A DNA stretch of 64,000 nucleotides from Moringa oleifera (GCA_021397835.1 JAJFZO010000034.1:8757501-8821500); one strand, 5' to 3'; numbered from the stretch's first letter, positions 45,700-56,345 are shown. Notes: a model not told the origin generated them from the letters alone. A program made the numbers and translations.

Positions 45700-48110
45700 T
45701 GGCAGTCTTGCATTTCACAAGAATCTCCATGGACTTCATCATGTCCTGAAACTATTTTGCCATCAAGTTTAAGAGGTCCGTATAATTTTGCATCGTTCGA
45801 TTTTTTATTTTATTTTGAGCTAAGGATATCTCAACCTGAGCAGCTTGGATCCTCTTTATCCTCATAATATAATCTTTAATATTTTCTTATGGTAAAGCTT
45901 TTGAATGAGTGTTGTATCCTTTATTGACCAAGTGTTTCTTTGCTTTCCTTATTGTAAAGCTTCTAAAAATTTTTAATTTAGTTTAGCAAACCTATGTGTT
46001 TATATTCAGCTAAAAAATTATCTTTTTAAGGAAAATATTTTATTAATTTCTTTTGAAATAGTTAATATGTCACATTTGGTCCACAGTTGAAGATATTTTG
46101 TGCTCTTTCATGCATGATCAATATTTTGTCTAAAAAGGCCTCTGTTTCTATTGGTTTCTAATGTCGAAGACTTTTTTGATGCTTACAGATCACTTCGTAC
46201 ATGTTTGTAGCCATGTTTGTTACTAATTCCATTTGCATCCGTAAGATATCAAAATTTTATGTCACTCATTTATATCTTTCTTGGTCTTGACACCATGAAA
46301 ACAAATTTCCTTTGCTTAATTCCTCCATACTTCAATATTCATTTCAGCTTTTTTTAATTTATTCTTCAACAGTTCTTGATCTCATCCTTACTAGTTGATT
46401 CAACTTAAGCATACACTCATCTTCTCAAATGTTGTTGACTTAACTTTGTTTTTCTAAATTGCCCTTGATGGCTGACCTAATTTATGGAGATGATCCTTTA
46501 AAGTTTTCTATTCTCTTTTCCTATGTCATGTAGGGCCTCAGCTTTCCTTTTGAATTCTTTATATACCTATGCTCTCACTCATGAAGAAGTTCCTTTCTTT
46601 CCTTAATTCTTTTATTTCTTAAGTCATCCTTCAAATTTCTCCATCATTCCTTGATTTTAACCTTTGGATGTAGAAGCTTTTTAACTCTTTGAACTCGAAT
46701 AGGGCTTCTTTCTTTTCTTTCTAGGCGTTCTTAGTGACTTTTTCTTAAATGTAGAATTTGTATCTTAACATTGATATTCCTTGTTTCCATTTGGATTTTT
46801 CAGCTTTCCAAGATTCTATGTCCTTCTAAAAATGTTCTTAATTCTTCCACCTATCTTAATTTTGTGAGAGAGATTTTAAACACAAGGAACCGTGCTGATG
46901 GGACTAAACCTTGAATTATGTTCATTTCCCAAATAGTATATGTGATTGTATTGCAATCCACCCAGTTACTTTTTAGCGTCAGATGGGGTGCTTCCCAAGC
47001 TTGTCTAATTTTTTTTTATTTTATCTACTGATTGTGCTTCATCATATTCAAATATTCCTTCAACCAATTCATGTAAGACTAGCATACATTACTTCACACT
47101 TATATGCTTTTATACTACCAATAGTGTATACTTTATACTTCCTTATATTCCGAGTAAGGACACATAACGAAATGCCCTGGCTCTGCACAAAATATCTTTA
47201 TATCATATCTAAAATGTTATCCACTGTATCTATGCTTTTATTAGGCTACATGGATTTTTTGCCCACCTATGTATGGTTATGTTTTCATTTTTACCTTCCT
47301 CATGAAATGTCTTTATTGGATGCTGCTAAACTTTGCATATTTTTCCATTCATTCTAAGATGGATTTTAAGCCACGTAAAAAGTAAAAGAATCTCTTCTAA
47401 CAAATATCCTGCCCCATTTCTTTTGCAATATCCCAAGGACCTCAAAGTTTCTGCCAATATTATGGGGTCTAGACTTACTCCATGGAGATATACCATCAAA
47501 AAGTTCATCATTGAAACTTCTGCCTAACTTTGCTTTCTAAGGAAAATTATAAGCCCATAGATGGCCTACATTAGCCTTTTTCTTCCTAGCTCTTCTATTA
47601 TATGCTCTTTAATATAAGGGAAAAAGACTTTTGTGTAACTTAGCTGACGGTTCCTCGATGTTGAATAGCTGTTTTGACCAAACTTTTGCATATCTGCAAG
47701 AAGCCTCCTTGTTGCTTCTTAACTTGTATCTTCTTTTTAGTTATGTATAATTTATAAGGATTTGCTAGCTTTAGCCCTAATAATAAGGTGTACTTCTCTA
47801 AAGTTAGTGTAAATTCACATTCTCAAAAACTAAAATGCTAGTGAAAAGGTTTCGAAAATGGACTGCTAAACCTCCTTCATTAAGGCCTTGAAGAAATGCA
47901 CAATATACTCATATTCATCATTGAATTTCTTTTCGTTTTCTCTATTCATCATCTCCCATAATGAGGCTAATTCTACCAAACCAATTTTCTTTATCACCAA
48001 TTTAATTTCAATTGATAATTTAGTTTCAATATTCAAGCCATCTCTTTTTTTATATTATTCTTTCTATACTAGCACAAAATTTCTTTAGATTTAACTAGGA
48101 TCAGTGAAAT
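45700..48110 (-). pseudogene. ORF1 (DUF7745-like) with coiled-coil tail of another Tat copy
   Basis: The minus-strand reading resembles DUF7745 proteins. 'NVNLTLEKYTLLLG'-like pieces lie near 47,800. 'DPIILAETLRSLGYCKRNGAGYL' and 'LLLFTWLKIHL' are in 47,326-47,490. 'FRYVSLLGI.GSIKYTLLVVYKHISVK' lies at about 47,090-47,170, and 'EGIFEYDEAQSVDKIKK' at about 47,010-47,060. From 46,860 to 45,720 the translation is rich in Lys, Glu and Arg and probably coiled coil. It ends against the LTR start of copy 3, after an AAGAAAAAGG run. It may be the remnant of a separate minus-strand element. Function is unknown and the frame is disrupted. Confidence 0.65.
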
Positions 48111-48179
48111 TCTTATGTTTTTAGGAAAATAATAAAAGAATATACCATGAAAAGATAAATTTCTGGCTGACATAAAAAT

Positions 48180-49245
48180 GCAATAATTCATCATGGGTGT
48201 CCCTACTAGGTTTATTTTCTTAATCTGAACCATGGCTTTACCTTAGGCTAAATACATGTATTAGCTATGGGAGGAAAGATTGACTTCTAAAAGTTAAATG
48301 TTGTTTCCAGTAAGGTAGCAGTAAGATCATTATGCTATGGTAACAAGTAAATGTTGTCACCCTACACCTCTTTATTGTGAACACTTTAGATACATGAATG
48401 TAAAATGCCAATATAGTTTCCATGCTTTCCCAATACTTACTTGTTATTATCTTGCATTCTTGGTATATTCTTTGTGCCATGGGTGCTTTCTTTTATTATT
48501 TCTACATTACATGTCCATTCTTTCTCTATAATGAATTTAAGAACAAAGTGAAGTAGGGGACAAACCTCCCATAAAGTTTTACATAAAACCGTTTTATCTT
48601 AAGAGGATGGAACCTGATGTTGGGGTCTCTTTCGAATCCTCACCCAAAATATGTCATTTCAAATGCTTCTAGATGATTTCAAAAACTAAGATACTTTCTT
48701 TGCATTTTTTCAAGATTCAAGGATTCGATGAAAACCAGTCTTTGGAATCTTAAACAAAATAATCTTGGAAACCAAGTTTCCATCATTCATTCATGCCTTG
48801 AAAAATGTTTTTTTTTTCTCTTCGTAATTATTTTTGCTTTGTATAGGATCAAGCTGGATTTTTTTTTTTACCACCTGATTAAATATCTTTTTGTTTTAAC
48901 AAGTCCAAGCATAGTAATGATGGTAATCCTTTCTCACACGTGATCGACTCGCGCACCTAATTTTCTCAGTATAGTTTGTTTATACCAAAACTCTTCTTGT
49001 ACCTTTTATTTTCACAAATAGATTTGAAGAAAAAAGTAAAAGAATTTTTGATAGTTGATCACACAGTAAAAAGAGTAGTGGCAACTCCAGCTCATTTTCT
49101 TGATTTTTATTAATAAGCCATGAAATTGAATTTCAAAATTCATCATTTCTCCTTAAAAGAGACTAATTCTCCCATATTTTCTTAAAATGGGGAAGTGGAG
49201 TGTCACTTGCTGACGTCAGTCAGTATTTTGGATCCCATTATGACA
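48180..49245 (+). mobile_element. Tat LTR copy 4, 3' part only
   Basis: This is collinear by eye with the reverse complement of 41,044-42,100 and with 10,180-10,679 of copy 1. Shared blocks are 'CCAGTCTTTGGAATCTTAAA' (48,735), 'CTCACACGTGATCGACTCGC' (48,931) and the end 'GGATCCCATTATGACA' (49,230-49,245). 'TCACACGTAATCGACTC' is typical near the LTR ends of Tat-type elements. The left limit is blurred and meets the minus-strand ORF1 remnant near 48,110-48,240. Confidence 0.68.
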
Positions 49246-49248
49246 GCT

Positions 49249-49295
49249 TGGCAACTCTACCAAGGATTGAACCTAGAATCTCTAGGTTTATAAAG
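49249..49295 (+). other. Extended primer-binding site, complementary to tRNA-Arg (Tat copy 4)
   Basis: Three bases after the LTR end comes TGGCAACTCTACCAAGGA, close to TGGCGACTCTGCTGGGGA, complementary to the 3' end of tRNA-Arg. The match continues through 'TTGAACCTAGAATCTCTAGG' and 'TTTATAAAG', complementary to the T-arm, the variable region and part of the anticodon arm. The match covers about 47 nt, as in element 3 at 40,986-41,039. All differences near the start are of the C-to-T or G-to-A kind. Confidence 0.72.
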
Positions 49296-49989
49296 TTGCA
49301 AAATTAAAAGCAATTTTTTTATTTGTTCTCAATCGGTGAAAATCCAAAATTTTTAGCTTGATTCCTTTGTGTGTTTATCTTTTTTGTCTTTCTTTTATTC
49401 AATATATTTTCAAAATATAAAACCAACACATACATTACACTTATGCATTGCATTAGCTCTATACTTAAGCTAGGTCCTTGAGGTCATTTCACTGTTAAGT
49501 GGAGCTATGAGAGCTAGTGTTCGGAAGGCACCTAGTCTCCTTGCATAAAAGGACTTGCCCCACGTAGGTTCATGTGTCTATTTTTATCATTAGAAGATGA
49601 AGTTTTCTTCACAAGCACCCTCATGTAGGTGATTGAAAACTTAGTAAGGCCTCATTCTAGGTTAAGCCATCGATCGCTAGTCTTGCACGTTAATCTTTAT
49701 GAGGGTCAAATTTAGAAAACCTTAAGTTATAAAGACACATCTTATAAGACATGAACTCTAGTTAGAAGGACTAAATTTGACTGTGATGTGTGCTGACTTA
49801 TTCAATTGTTTGTTTCTCAAACATGATCCTACATAACATTAACATCAGAAAACTTTATGACATCGGGTTTCAGACACATTAAAAATTCCTAAGGTCGATT
49901 CATATTCTAGCCAAAACCTTGATTATGAAGATATCTTGACTTGACATTTGTAACCTTAATCTGGTTACCTTTTTACAAGTCCAAAAATA

Positions 49990-51070
49990 GTCTGAGAAAG
50001 AGAAAAGGACATTTGGTGATGCTTTACCTCAAGGATTTTGAACAAACTTAAGAGAAATGGTTTTTCTAAATCTCAAAGGGGATGATCTATCAACTCTTTA
50101 TCGAGTTTCGGATGAGATCAATACCATAATAAGGCCAAGTTTGAAGAACAATTCGGCTTTATCATAGATTTTTTATATATTCGCATAAAGGAACACTTAC
50201 TTAGAGTGGCTCTTAGTTTCTAGGACCTTTCTGATTAGTGCTTCTATTTCAATAATATGGATCTAGTGCCAACTTCAAAGGAATGTGAGGCACTCCTCGA
50301 GGTTGGCAGTGTCCAATCTCTTAATATGTACATTAAGATTAAGAAAGTCAAGCGAGTAATCACAATGGTAGTTGAAATATTGGGAATACATGAACAAACA
50401 ATTTAAAGATATTAGAGAAAAAGAGCAAATAATTTAGGCATCTCTTTTTGATTTGTAGAACAACAAATTCATCAACAGAAGGATGAAAAGAGAAACCTAT
50501 CAAGATTGGCCTTCTTAATCAATGGCTTCATTATATGCCTTAAAGCTCCAAGACACATAAGCATCCACACTGTCTCATTTATACGTTTTCTCGTAAGAGG
50601 AGGGAATCGTGCTCTTATAATTCTTAGTTAGTACATAAACTCTCTTAACCAAGTCAAAAAAACAAGTAAGAGGAAGATTATAGGTGTATCAGTTCTTAAT
50701 ATGTGGCTTAAAACACACTTTGATTTCTCAATTGGTATACCAAGAGACCTTTTTCGCCCACTTTGAGAGTTCATGAAAATTCAGGTGAATCAAAATAGAA
50801 CTATGCATGAGTGGTCCATTATTCTCCTTACTTTGAAGGAAAATGATGTCAGATAGGTGACCTTATGGTTGACAACCATGTCATTCCTATTAAAAAGCCA
50901 ATCCCAGTTCTTAGTCATTTTACTTGGTTTCCATCATTAGGTAAGATATAGCTCTTTAATCATACGCAAGCATATCAGGATTAAGCAATATATCTTGACC
51001 ATACATCGAGTTCAGGGGAGCAGTAGGTCAAATAATTCCCAACTAATGCTCGCAAGCAAGTTAATAGTGG
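49990..51070 (+). pseudogene. ORF1 (DUF7745-like) of Tat copy 4, decayed and 3'-truncated
   Basis: Frames can be followed through a DUF7745-like protein. 'FLYIRIKEHLLRVALSF.DLSD.CFYFNNMDLVPTSKECEALLEV' lies at 50,165-50,305. 'INGFIICLKAPRHI' lies near 50,520-50,560, and 'LKTHFDFSIGIPRDLFR' near 50,710-50,760. 'EWSIILLTLKENDVR' (about 50,810-50,855) and 'LVILLGFHH.VRYSSLIIRKHIRIKQYILTIH' (about 50,910-51,005) match the 'GAIGYAPLLVLRQY..RQFIP' region of the family. It follows LTR, primer-binding site and leader (49,296-49,989, noncoding), the ORF1 position of Ogre-type elements. No gag follows: the element ends near 51,070. Confidence 0.65.
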
Positions 51071-52300
51071 CATTCCCTTTGTAAGATAAGCCATAATAAA
51101 TTGATAAGGGGACCACATTGGGGTACAGTGAGTGGAGAAAGAACTAACAATACCACTGGCAAAACTTCAAGTTTAAGTCATGGATTAGACCAAGCATTTA
51201 AAACGATGAATACATATAGTTCGATGTCCCAATTCAAGACACAAAGACATTACATCAAATCATATAAATAAAAACAAATGTAAGAATTAAACATTTCAAT
51301 AAAAGTAAACAAGCAAACAACGTTATACAAGCAAACGACATTTTGTGCAAAAGTTATAGATATCAAAGAACGCTAAAATACCTAATTTAGCAGCATTAAG
51401 TCAAAATCGAAGCCAGAAATACCAAACACGAAATGCTCTCTAAGTCCCTTCAAGGACAAAATCAAAAAGGACAAAATATCAATCAACAACACATAGTAGA
51501 CTTACCCAGAGATTGGCATTCTTTAATATACAAATAAGTTGAAAGAATTTGAAGAAAACTCATGTAACAAGTTAAAGAATTGCATGGACACCTGAAATGA
51601 GGTCAATCCATACTGTATGGCTTGGGTGAAATCATTATTCATATTAATGTTACAAAAAAATATTGATGGGGATGTTCTAAAATTATTTTAGTTAATTTGA
51701 ATGTACTGTTAAGCTGTTAGAATAGAGATGTGGAGGAAGCGAATGAATATGTACATATACATATACATATCATTTATCAATGCTTCACAATATGCAGTCA
51801 CATGGGCACTTCATCCTAACATTAAATAATAAGGATTAAAAAAAAAGGGGCCATTCCTTTTCATAAAGTTTCCTTGGAAAATATTGATAGGTAAAATCGA
51901 TCTTAATCACTTGCCCTTGTGCAAGTTACCATAAAAATACTCTTCATATAATTATATTTATATCTTTTACCATGAAAAACACTATACTTACAAGTTTTTA
52001 CCTGAAAATATTATTTTGTTTATTCTATTTCATAATTGCGTAATTAAAATCAAAACATAAATAAATATTGTATAATAGGAATATAGAGAGCCTTTCAATA
52101 CTTTCTAATTATATAATGATCTTTCTTTTATCATATTAAGAAGATTTCACTTTCCAATTATTGTATAGGACCAATTAGTCCTACTTGGTACCATCAAACG
52201 AATTTGGCTTTAGCTAAGATATGAATTAACGAAAGGCGGAGAGAGACTCCTCCGGTTTTATTTTTGTCGTTGATGAGAAGTTACCAGGAAGACCAATTTC
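51071..52300. other. Intergenic stretch upstream of the ERF gene
   Basis: No gene or recognisable transposon is visible. A short (TACATA) run occurs at 51,750-51,768. The sequence changes from transposon-like to ordinary intergenic character somewhere after 51,070; the exact end of the Tat remnant cannot be seen. Confidence 0.4.
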
Positions 52301-52336
52301 GTGGATGGAGATATCTAAATCAAATTTTAAAATAAA

Positions 52337-52346
52337 TATATAAAAA
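52337..52346 (+). promoter_or_regulatory. Possible TATA box of the ERF gene
   Basis: TATATAAAAA lies about 450 bases before the ERF start codon. If used, transcription would begin near 52,370 and the leader would be about 420 nt and include an upstream reading frame. The region is AT-rich, so other TATA-like sequences exist and the choice is uncertain. Confidence 0.35.
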
Positions 52347-52476
52347 ACTGTACTACTTAATATTTAATAAAAAAATCATGACAAATTTATTACAAAAAAC
52401 AACAATCACGGTAAATAAATCAAAAACATGGCAATCTAGTAATTTCACGATCACCATTTGAAGTCCTCTCTCTCCT

Positions 52477-52848
52477 GTGAATAAAAAAGCAAACATCATC
52501 CCAAGCAATGAAAACCGGATTGCCACTCCGGGGAGAGAGGGAGAGGGAGAGAGAGAGAGAGAGAGAAGGGAAATCAGGATCAGGATCAGGATCAGGATCA
52601 GGAACAGAAGCAAAACCAAAATCAAAAGCCGCAATCATAAAGGCAGCCATGGAAGATCATCAACAATAACAAATCTCCTCCTAAAGGAGGTGGTGGGTAG
52701 CCATATTTCACACCTCCATATTCTTCTCTTCTACCTACCGATACCATCTCCTGAAGAAAAAAAGACAGAAAATCTCTCATACCTTCTTCATCCATGCGGC
52801 GAGGTAGACTCACCACAACCGCAAAGCGCACAGATCCGGCAACACTAG
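52477..52848 (+). other. Upstream reading frame overlapping the ERF start codon
   Basis: A 123-codon frame starts at ATG 52,477, reads through the GA and ATCAGG repeats ('GEGERERERREIRIRIRIRIRN') and ends 55 bases inside the ERF gene, in another frame. If it lies in the mRNA it could lower ERF translation. The product is low-complexity and has no similarity I recognise, so it is probably not a protein gene. A shorter upstream frame (ATG at 52,649, six codons) is also present. Confidence 0.35.
52532..52602 (+). repeat. GA microsatellite followed by five exact ATCAGG hexamers
   Basis: A GA-rich run (52,532-52,567) is followed by ATCAGG repeated five times without error at 52,573-52,602. GA runs are common in plant 5' leaders and can bind BPC-type proteins; that role is not shown here. 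Confidence 0.9.
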
Positions 52849-53474
52849 CAGCGCCACTGAAAGAGCCCACTCCTGATTCACGCAACCCAACTAAAGAAAT
52901 CCGCTTCCGAGGGGTCAGGAAGCGTCCCTGGGGCCGCTTCGCAGCCGAGATCAGAGATCCCCGGAAGAAGACCCGGGTTTGGCTTGGTACTTTTGATTCC
53001 GCCGAGGACGCTGCCCGTGCTTACGACGCCGCCGCCCGTAGCCTCCGTGGACCCAAAGCCAAAACCAACTTCCCTGCAACCCTTTCGTCGAAGATTCCTC
53101 CTCTGCTTCAGCATCAACAGCAGGAGCAGCATCGCCATGACCAGGTGGACCGCTGCGGGTTCTCCAAGTTCGGGCCGTTTCAGGTCAACCGACCCACCAG
53201 CAGCAGCATGAGCAGCACCGTTGAGTCATTTAGTGGACCGAGGCCCCCCTCGGCTCTGGTTCCGAGGGTCCGCCAGAGGAGGCCTGCGCAGCCCCTCCCA
53301 CCCAATGATTGCCACAGCGATTGCGATTCTTCGTCGTCGGTCATCGACGACGAAGAATGCGTCTTAACCTCATCCTTCTGCAAAACCTTGCCGTTCGATC
53401 TGAACCTACCGCCCCCGATAGAAGACGGTGATTTGTCCGGTGATGATCTTCGGGCGACGGCGTTGTGCCTCTGA
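52794..53474 (+). CDS. Ethylene-responsive transcription factor with EAR repression motif (ERF group VIII / B-1)
   Basis: A single-exon 226-residue nuclear transcription factor. Residues 37-94 form one AP2/ERF domain: '[19 protein letters not shown]', then '[20 protein letters not shown]' and 'GPKAKTNFP'. The Ala and Asp of 'AAEIRD' mark ERF-type rather than DREB-type binding, so GCC-box targets are expected. A Gln/His-rich stretch lies at 106-118, a Ser-rich region at 135-145 and an acidic patch at 185-188. Residues 199-208 hold '[10 protein letters not shown]', a DLNxxP-type EAR motif that recruits TOPLESS-like corepressors. This layout and length fit repressors such as the Arabidopsis ERF3/ERF4/ERF7-12 group. 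The Met at 52,794 is the only start that leaves the AP2 domain complete with a usual-length N-terminus. The gene is GC-richer than its surroundings and flanked by transposons; no defect is seen. Confidence 0.95.
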   Translation: MRRGRLTTTAKRTDPATLAAPLKEPTPDSRNPTKEIRFRGVRKRPWGRFAAEIRDPRKKTRVWLGTFDSAEDAARAYDAAARSLRGPKAKTNFPATLSSKIPPLLQHQQQEQHRHDQVDRCGFSKFGPFQVNRPTSSSMSSTVESFSGPRPPSALVPRVRQRRPAQPLPPNDCHSDCDSSSSVIDDEECVLTSSFCKTLPFDLNLPPPIEDGDLSGDDLRATALCL

Positions 53475-54158
53475 TGATTCGCCACTGATGTAATGGTCCT
53501 TTTTCTGCTTTTCTTCCTTCTAATCTTATTCTATCAAGAAAATGATTAACAAAGAAGGGGAACAACGGTAGTCTGGTGTCCAGGAAAATTTTATGGTAAT
53601 CTTTGCTTCGTTAGAGTTATATCTAGATTAGTATCATTGTTGTTTATGGCATCTGGAGTTTTCTTCAACTCTGTCTGTGTCGTTGAAGTAAAACATCTTA
53701 TCTCAAAGCAATGGATCTGATCTGGGGTCTGCACTCTTGATCTGATTCTCGCCATTTCTATCTTCTTCTTCCCTAGCTTTCTTGTGTATAAAAACAATTA
53801 TCTGAATCAAGGAAAAACAGAATACCACTTTCTATTTCTTCAGATTTTCCATTATTCCCTTTTCATTTGTTGGATTTATTTTGTGATTTGCAGTTTAATG
53901 GGCATTTATATCTTATACTTAGATGTGAAACGATGGAGTCTTTTCAACTGATCTGGTGGGAAAACCGGTGCTAGGTGGGTTTGGACATGTAAGTTAATTC
54001 TGGTTTTGTTGTTGGGAAAAGAAGATGAGCAAGTGTGGGTGTCATGAGCAGGAGATGAATGCAGAAATGGAGGGTGGTGAGCATGCATGTTGATAAGGTT
54101 TATTATGTGAAACATTTTTTGCTCATGTGATGCAGAGATTCTCGGACAACTAATGAGC
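53475..54158. other. 3' region of the ERF gene and spacer before the Tekay element
   Basis: No second gene is seen. The stretch should include the ERF 3' UTR. No canonical AATAAA stands close behind the stop; AATGATTAA at 53,540 is a weak alternative. The 5' LTR of the next element begins 689 bases after the ERF stop. Confidence 0.45.
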
Positions 54159-54162
54159 TTAA

Positions 54163-54652
54163 TGTCATGGCCCCTTTAAGTTGAAGGCTTCATCCCAAAA
54201 GACTTGTTGCATTAACCCAAAAGATTTGTTTCATTAACCCAAAAGATTTGTTGCATTAATGGGATCCATGGAGGTGAATATGTAATAAGAAATAGGGATT
54301 TCATTGTAAATGATAGATTAGTTAGAGAGATACTTTCCATCTTATAAGGATAGAGAGTTTCCTCTTTATATGAATATTTAGTTTTTTTGTAAATAAGAAT
54401 ATTTGATTTTCTTGTAAATAGGAATATTTAGTTTAGAGATCTCATTTAGAGATATCAACGGTATTGATGGGGTCCTTGGTTGTAAATCATCTAGCTTTGG
54501 GATCAAATAAGAATTCCTTTCAAGGCTTTTCTCTTTAGCTTCTTTTTCTTTGTAGCTTGTTTGGACTTTGAGTTTGGTTGTGAGTTGACTTAGGGAGATG
54601 GACTTCTCTAAGTGTTGCATGGTTCAACTTTAAGGGAGATCAGGTCGTGACA
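54163..54652 (+). repeat. 5' LTR of the Tekay element
   Basis: It starts TGTCATGGCCC and ends 'GGTCGTGACA'. It shares 'GTAAATGATAGATTAGTT', 'GTAAATAAGAATATTT' and 'GACTTAGGGAGATGGACTTC' with the 3' LTR in altered form. A 22-bp unit, CATTAACCCAAAAGATTTGT plus two bases, is present three times at 54,188-54,253, where the 3' LTR has one diverged copy. A weak 'GTAAATAAGAATATTTGATT' duplication lies at 54,390-54,432. Confidence 0.88.
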
Positions 54653-54654
54653 AG

Positions 54655-54666
54655 TGGTATTAAAGC
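54655..54666 (+). other. Primer-binding site, initiator-Met tRNA type
   Basis: TGGTATTAAAGC stands two bases after the LTR end. The plant initiator-Met tRNA site is TGGTATCAGAGC; the two differences are C-to-T and G-to-A. Confidence 0.8.
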
Positions 54667-54719
54667 TAGGTTCTATGAGGGTACTTAAGCTAGTCGGAAG
54701 CAATTGCAAGCGGGAAGAA

Positions 54720-55805
54720 TGGTGGAGAGAAGAGCGATGTTGAGAACTAACTTGATCATGGATGAGAGGATCAAAGGAACATAAATGTCGAGAAACCTAG
54801 AGGTAAGTTTTCTTCCAAAGACATGATTATGAGTTTTAAGTTATGCTTGAACCAGGTGGAGACCCACATGGCCCTTTGGGTGGATGGCCTAGAGGTTAAG
54901 GATGTTGAGATCCAAAGTGGATTGAACGTTCGCTTCTCAGAATTTGGGCATGACTTGATGAAGGAGATTCGAGCTCTTCAAGGCCTTTTTATAGGGGAAT
55001 TTGTGAGTTGAAAGATGATTCCAAAAGCAAATTGATGGGGTTTTCACTTCGTTTTTGTTGGAGGTTCATAATGATCGGGTCTTATGTAAGCGGGGCATTA
55101 CTAATGGGGTGGTGATTTTCGCGGAGGTGCATAAGGTGGACGAGCCCAAACCATACAGCTTATTAGTTACAAGGAATGCACGAGAAGTAGATAACTTCTT
55201 ATGGGGATTGGAGCATTACTTTAAGGCCATGGAGATTAATGATGTTCTGCCAAGACTCACCAAGAACCTTTTTATCTCATAAATGTCACCATGCTGTGGT
55301 GGCGGAGAAAGAGTGATGACATCAATAGAGGTATTTATGTCATGAACCTTTTCATTGATTTTTGTTTCTCCAAAAATGTCACTATGGAAGCAAAGGGAAA
55401 ACTTTGTCTACTTAAGCACTCAGGTAACATGCATGACTATGCAAAGGAATTTATTATGTTGGTATTGGAAGTCCCTAATCTCGTAGATGATGAAGCATAC
55501 TTCCTTTTTGGAGAGATAAGCTTGAAAAGTGGGCCTAAGTGGAGTTGGATAAGCGTAACATTCAGGATCTAGCCTTGGCAATAGTAATGGCAGAGAGTTT
55601 GATTGACTATCCTACTAAAAGGATGTTGTTAAGCCTAAAACCAGTGGTGCTAGAAGAGGATGGAAAGATCAAGGCAAGGCCCAACCCAAAGAAGCACAGA
55701 GAGGAGGGTTCAACAATAAGTTTGAGGATCAGTTTGACAAAAAGACTCTAAGTTACTTCATTTGTGAAGGTCCTCATTAGTCTAGAGATTGTCCAAAGAG
55801 GAAGG
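54720..55805 (+). pseudogene. Tekay gag with zinc knuckle, decayed
   Basis: Gag forms the virus-like particle. Readable blocks are 'DEPKPYSLLVTRNAREVDNFLWGLEHYFKAM' (55,137-55,235), a capsid segment, 'TMEAKGKLCLLKHSGNMHDYAKEFIMLVLEVPNLVDDEAYFLF' (55,381-55,510), 'LAIVMAESLIDY' (55,575-55,610) and a zinc knuckle 'SYFICEGPH.SRDCPKRKAL' (about 55,752-55,810). In that knuckle the first Cys reads as Ser-Tyr and a Trp codon is a stop. Frames shift at about 55,030, 55,285, 55,530 and 55,745. Confidence 0.83.
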
Positions 55806-56345
55806 CCCTGACTGCATTGGTCGTAAAGTTTGAGGAAAAGGTAAAAAGGACCCAGAATGAGGGGTCTTAAGTAGGTTTTGATGTATGTTGGATGTCACCA
55901 TCAATGGGATTCTCACTCGAACATTAGTAAACATGTGCATCACACAATTTTGCTTTTATTGAGGAGGCCCAACGAATCACGCTTAAACCCATCATGGGAA
56001 GGGAGCTTTCTCAAGGTAGTCAACTTAGAGGCAAAGCCCATTCAAGGTGTGGCCTATGGGGTAGATACCGACATAGGAAATTGGAAAGGTCAAATGGATT
56101 ATTTAGTGGTACCAATGGATGATTTCTCAGTGGTCCTTGGGATGGAGTTCTTGAATAAAGTCAAGGCATTTCGAGTTCCATTTGCAAACACTATATGGAT
56201 CATGGATGGGGATAAAGCCTACATAATGCCCACAATAAGATTCACAAAAATTAACTCTGAAGCTCTTTCCACCTTGCAGTTTAAGAAAAGATTAAGGAAA
56301 GAGGAGGAAAATTACTCGGTAATTCTTAAGGCATATGATGATGAA
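55806..56345 (+). pseudogene. Tekay aspartic protease and linker, decayed
   Basis: The retroviral-type protease region. The start, 'DVTINGILTRTLV..' (about 55,893-55,935), carries the place where the catalytic DTGA should be, but frameshifts and substitutions have destroyed it. From 55,990 the frame reads 'EGSFLKVVNLEAKPIQGVAYGVDTDIGNWKGQMDYLVVPMDDFSVVLGMEFLNKVKAFRVP' (about 56,005-56,185), clearly Tekay-like. It then reads 'IMDGDKAYIMPT' (56,200-56,235) and ends with an acidic linker at 56,357. Confidence 0.85.

Noticed and set aside
47888..48088. Plus-strand 66-codon frame with hydrophobic content
   Set aside because: It is the shadow of the N-terminal part of the minus-strand ORF1 (DUF7745-like) remnant.
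52353..53565. Several minus-strand and other-frame open frames (60-101 codons) over the ERF gene and its leader
   Set aside because: They are shadows of the GC-rich ERF frame and of the GA/ATCAGG repeats. Composition is low-complexity and no family is recognised.
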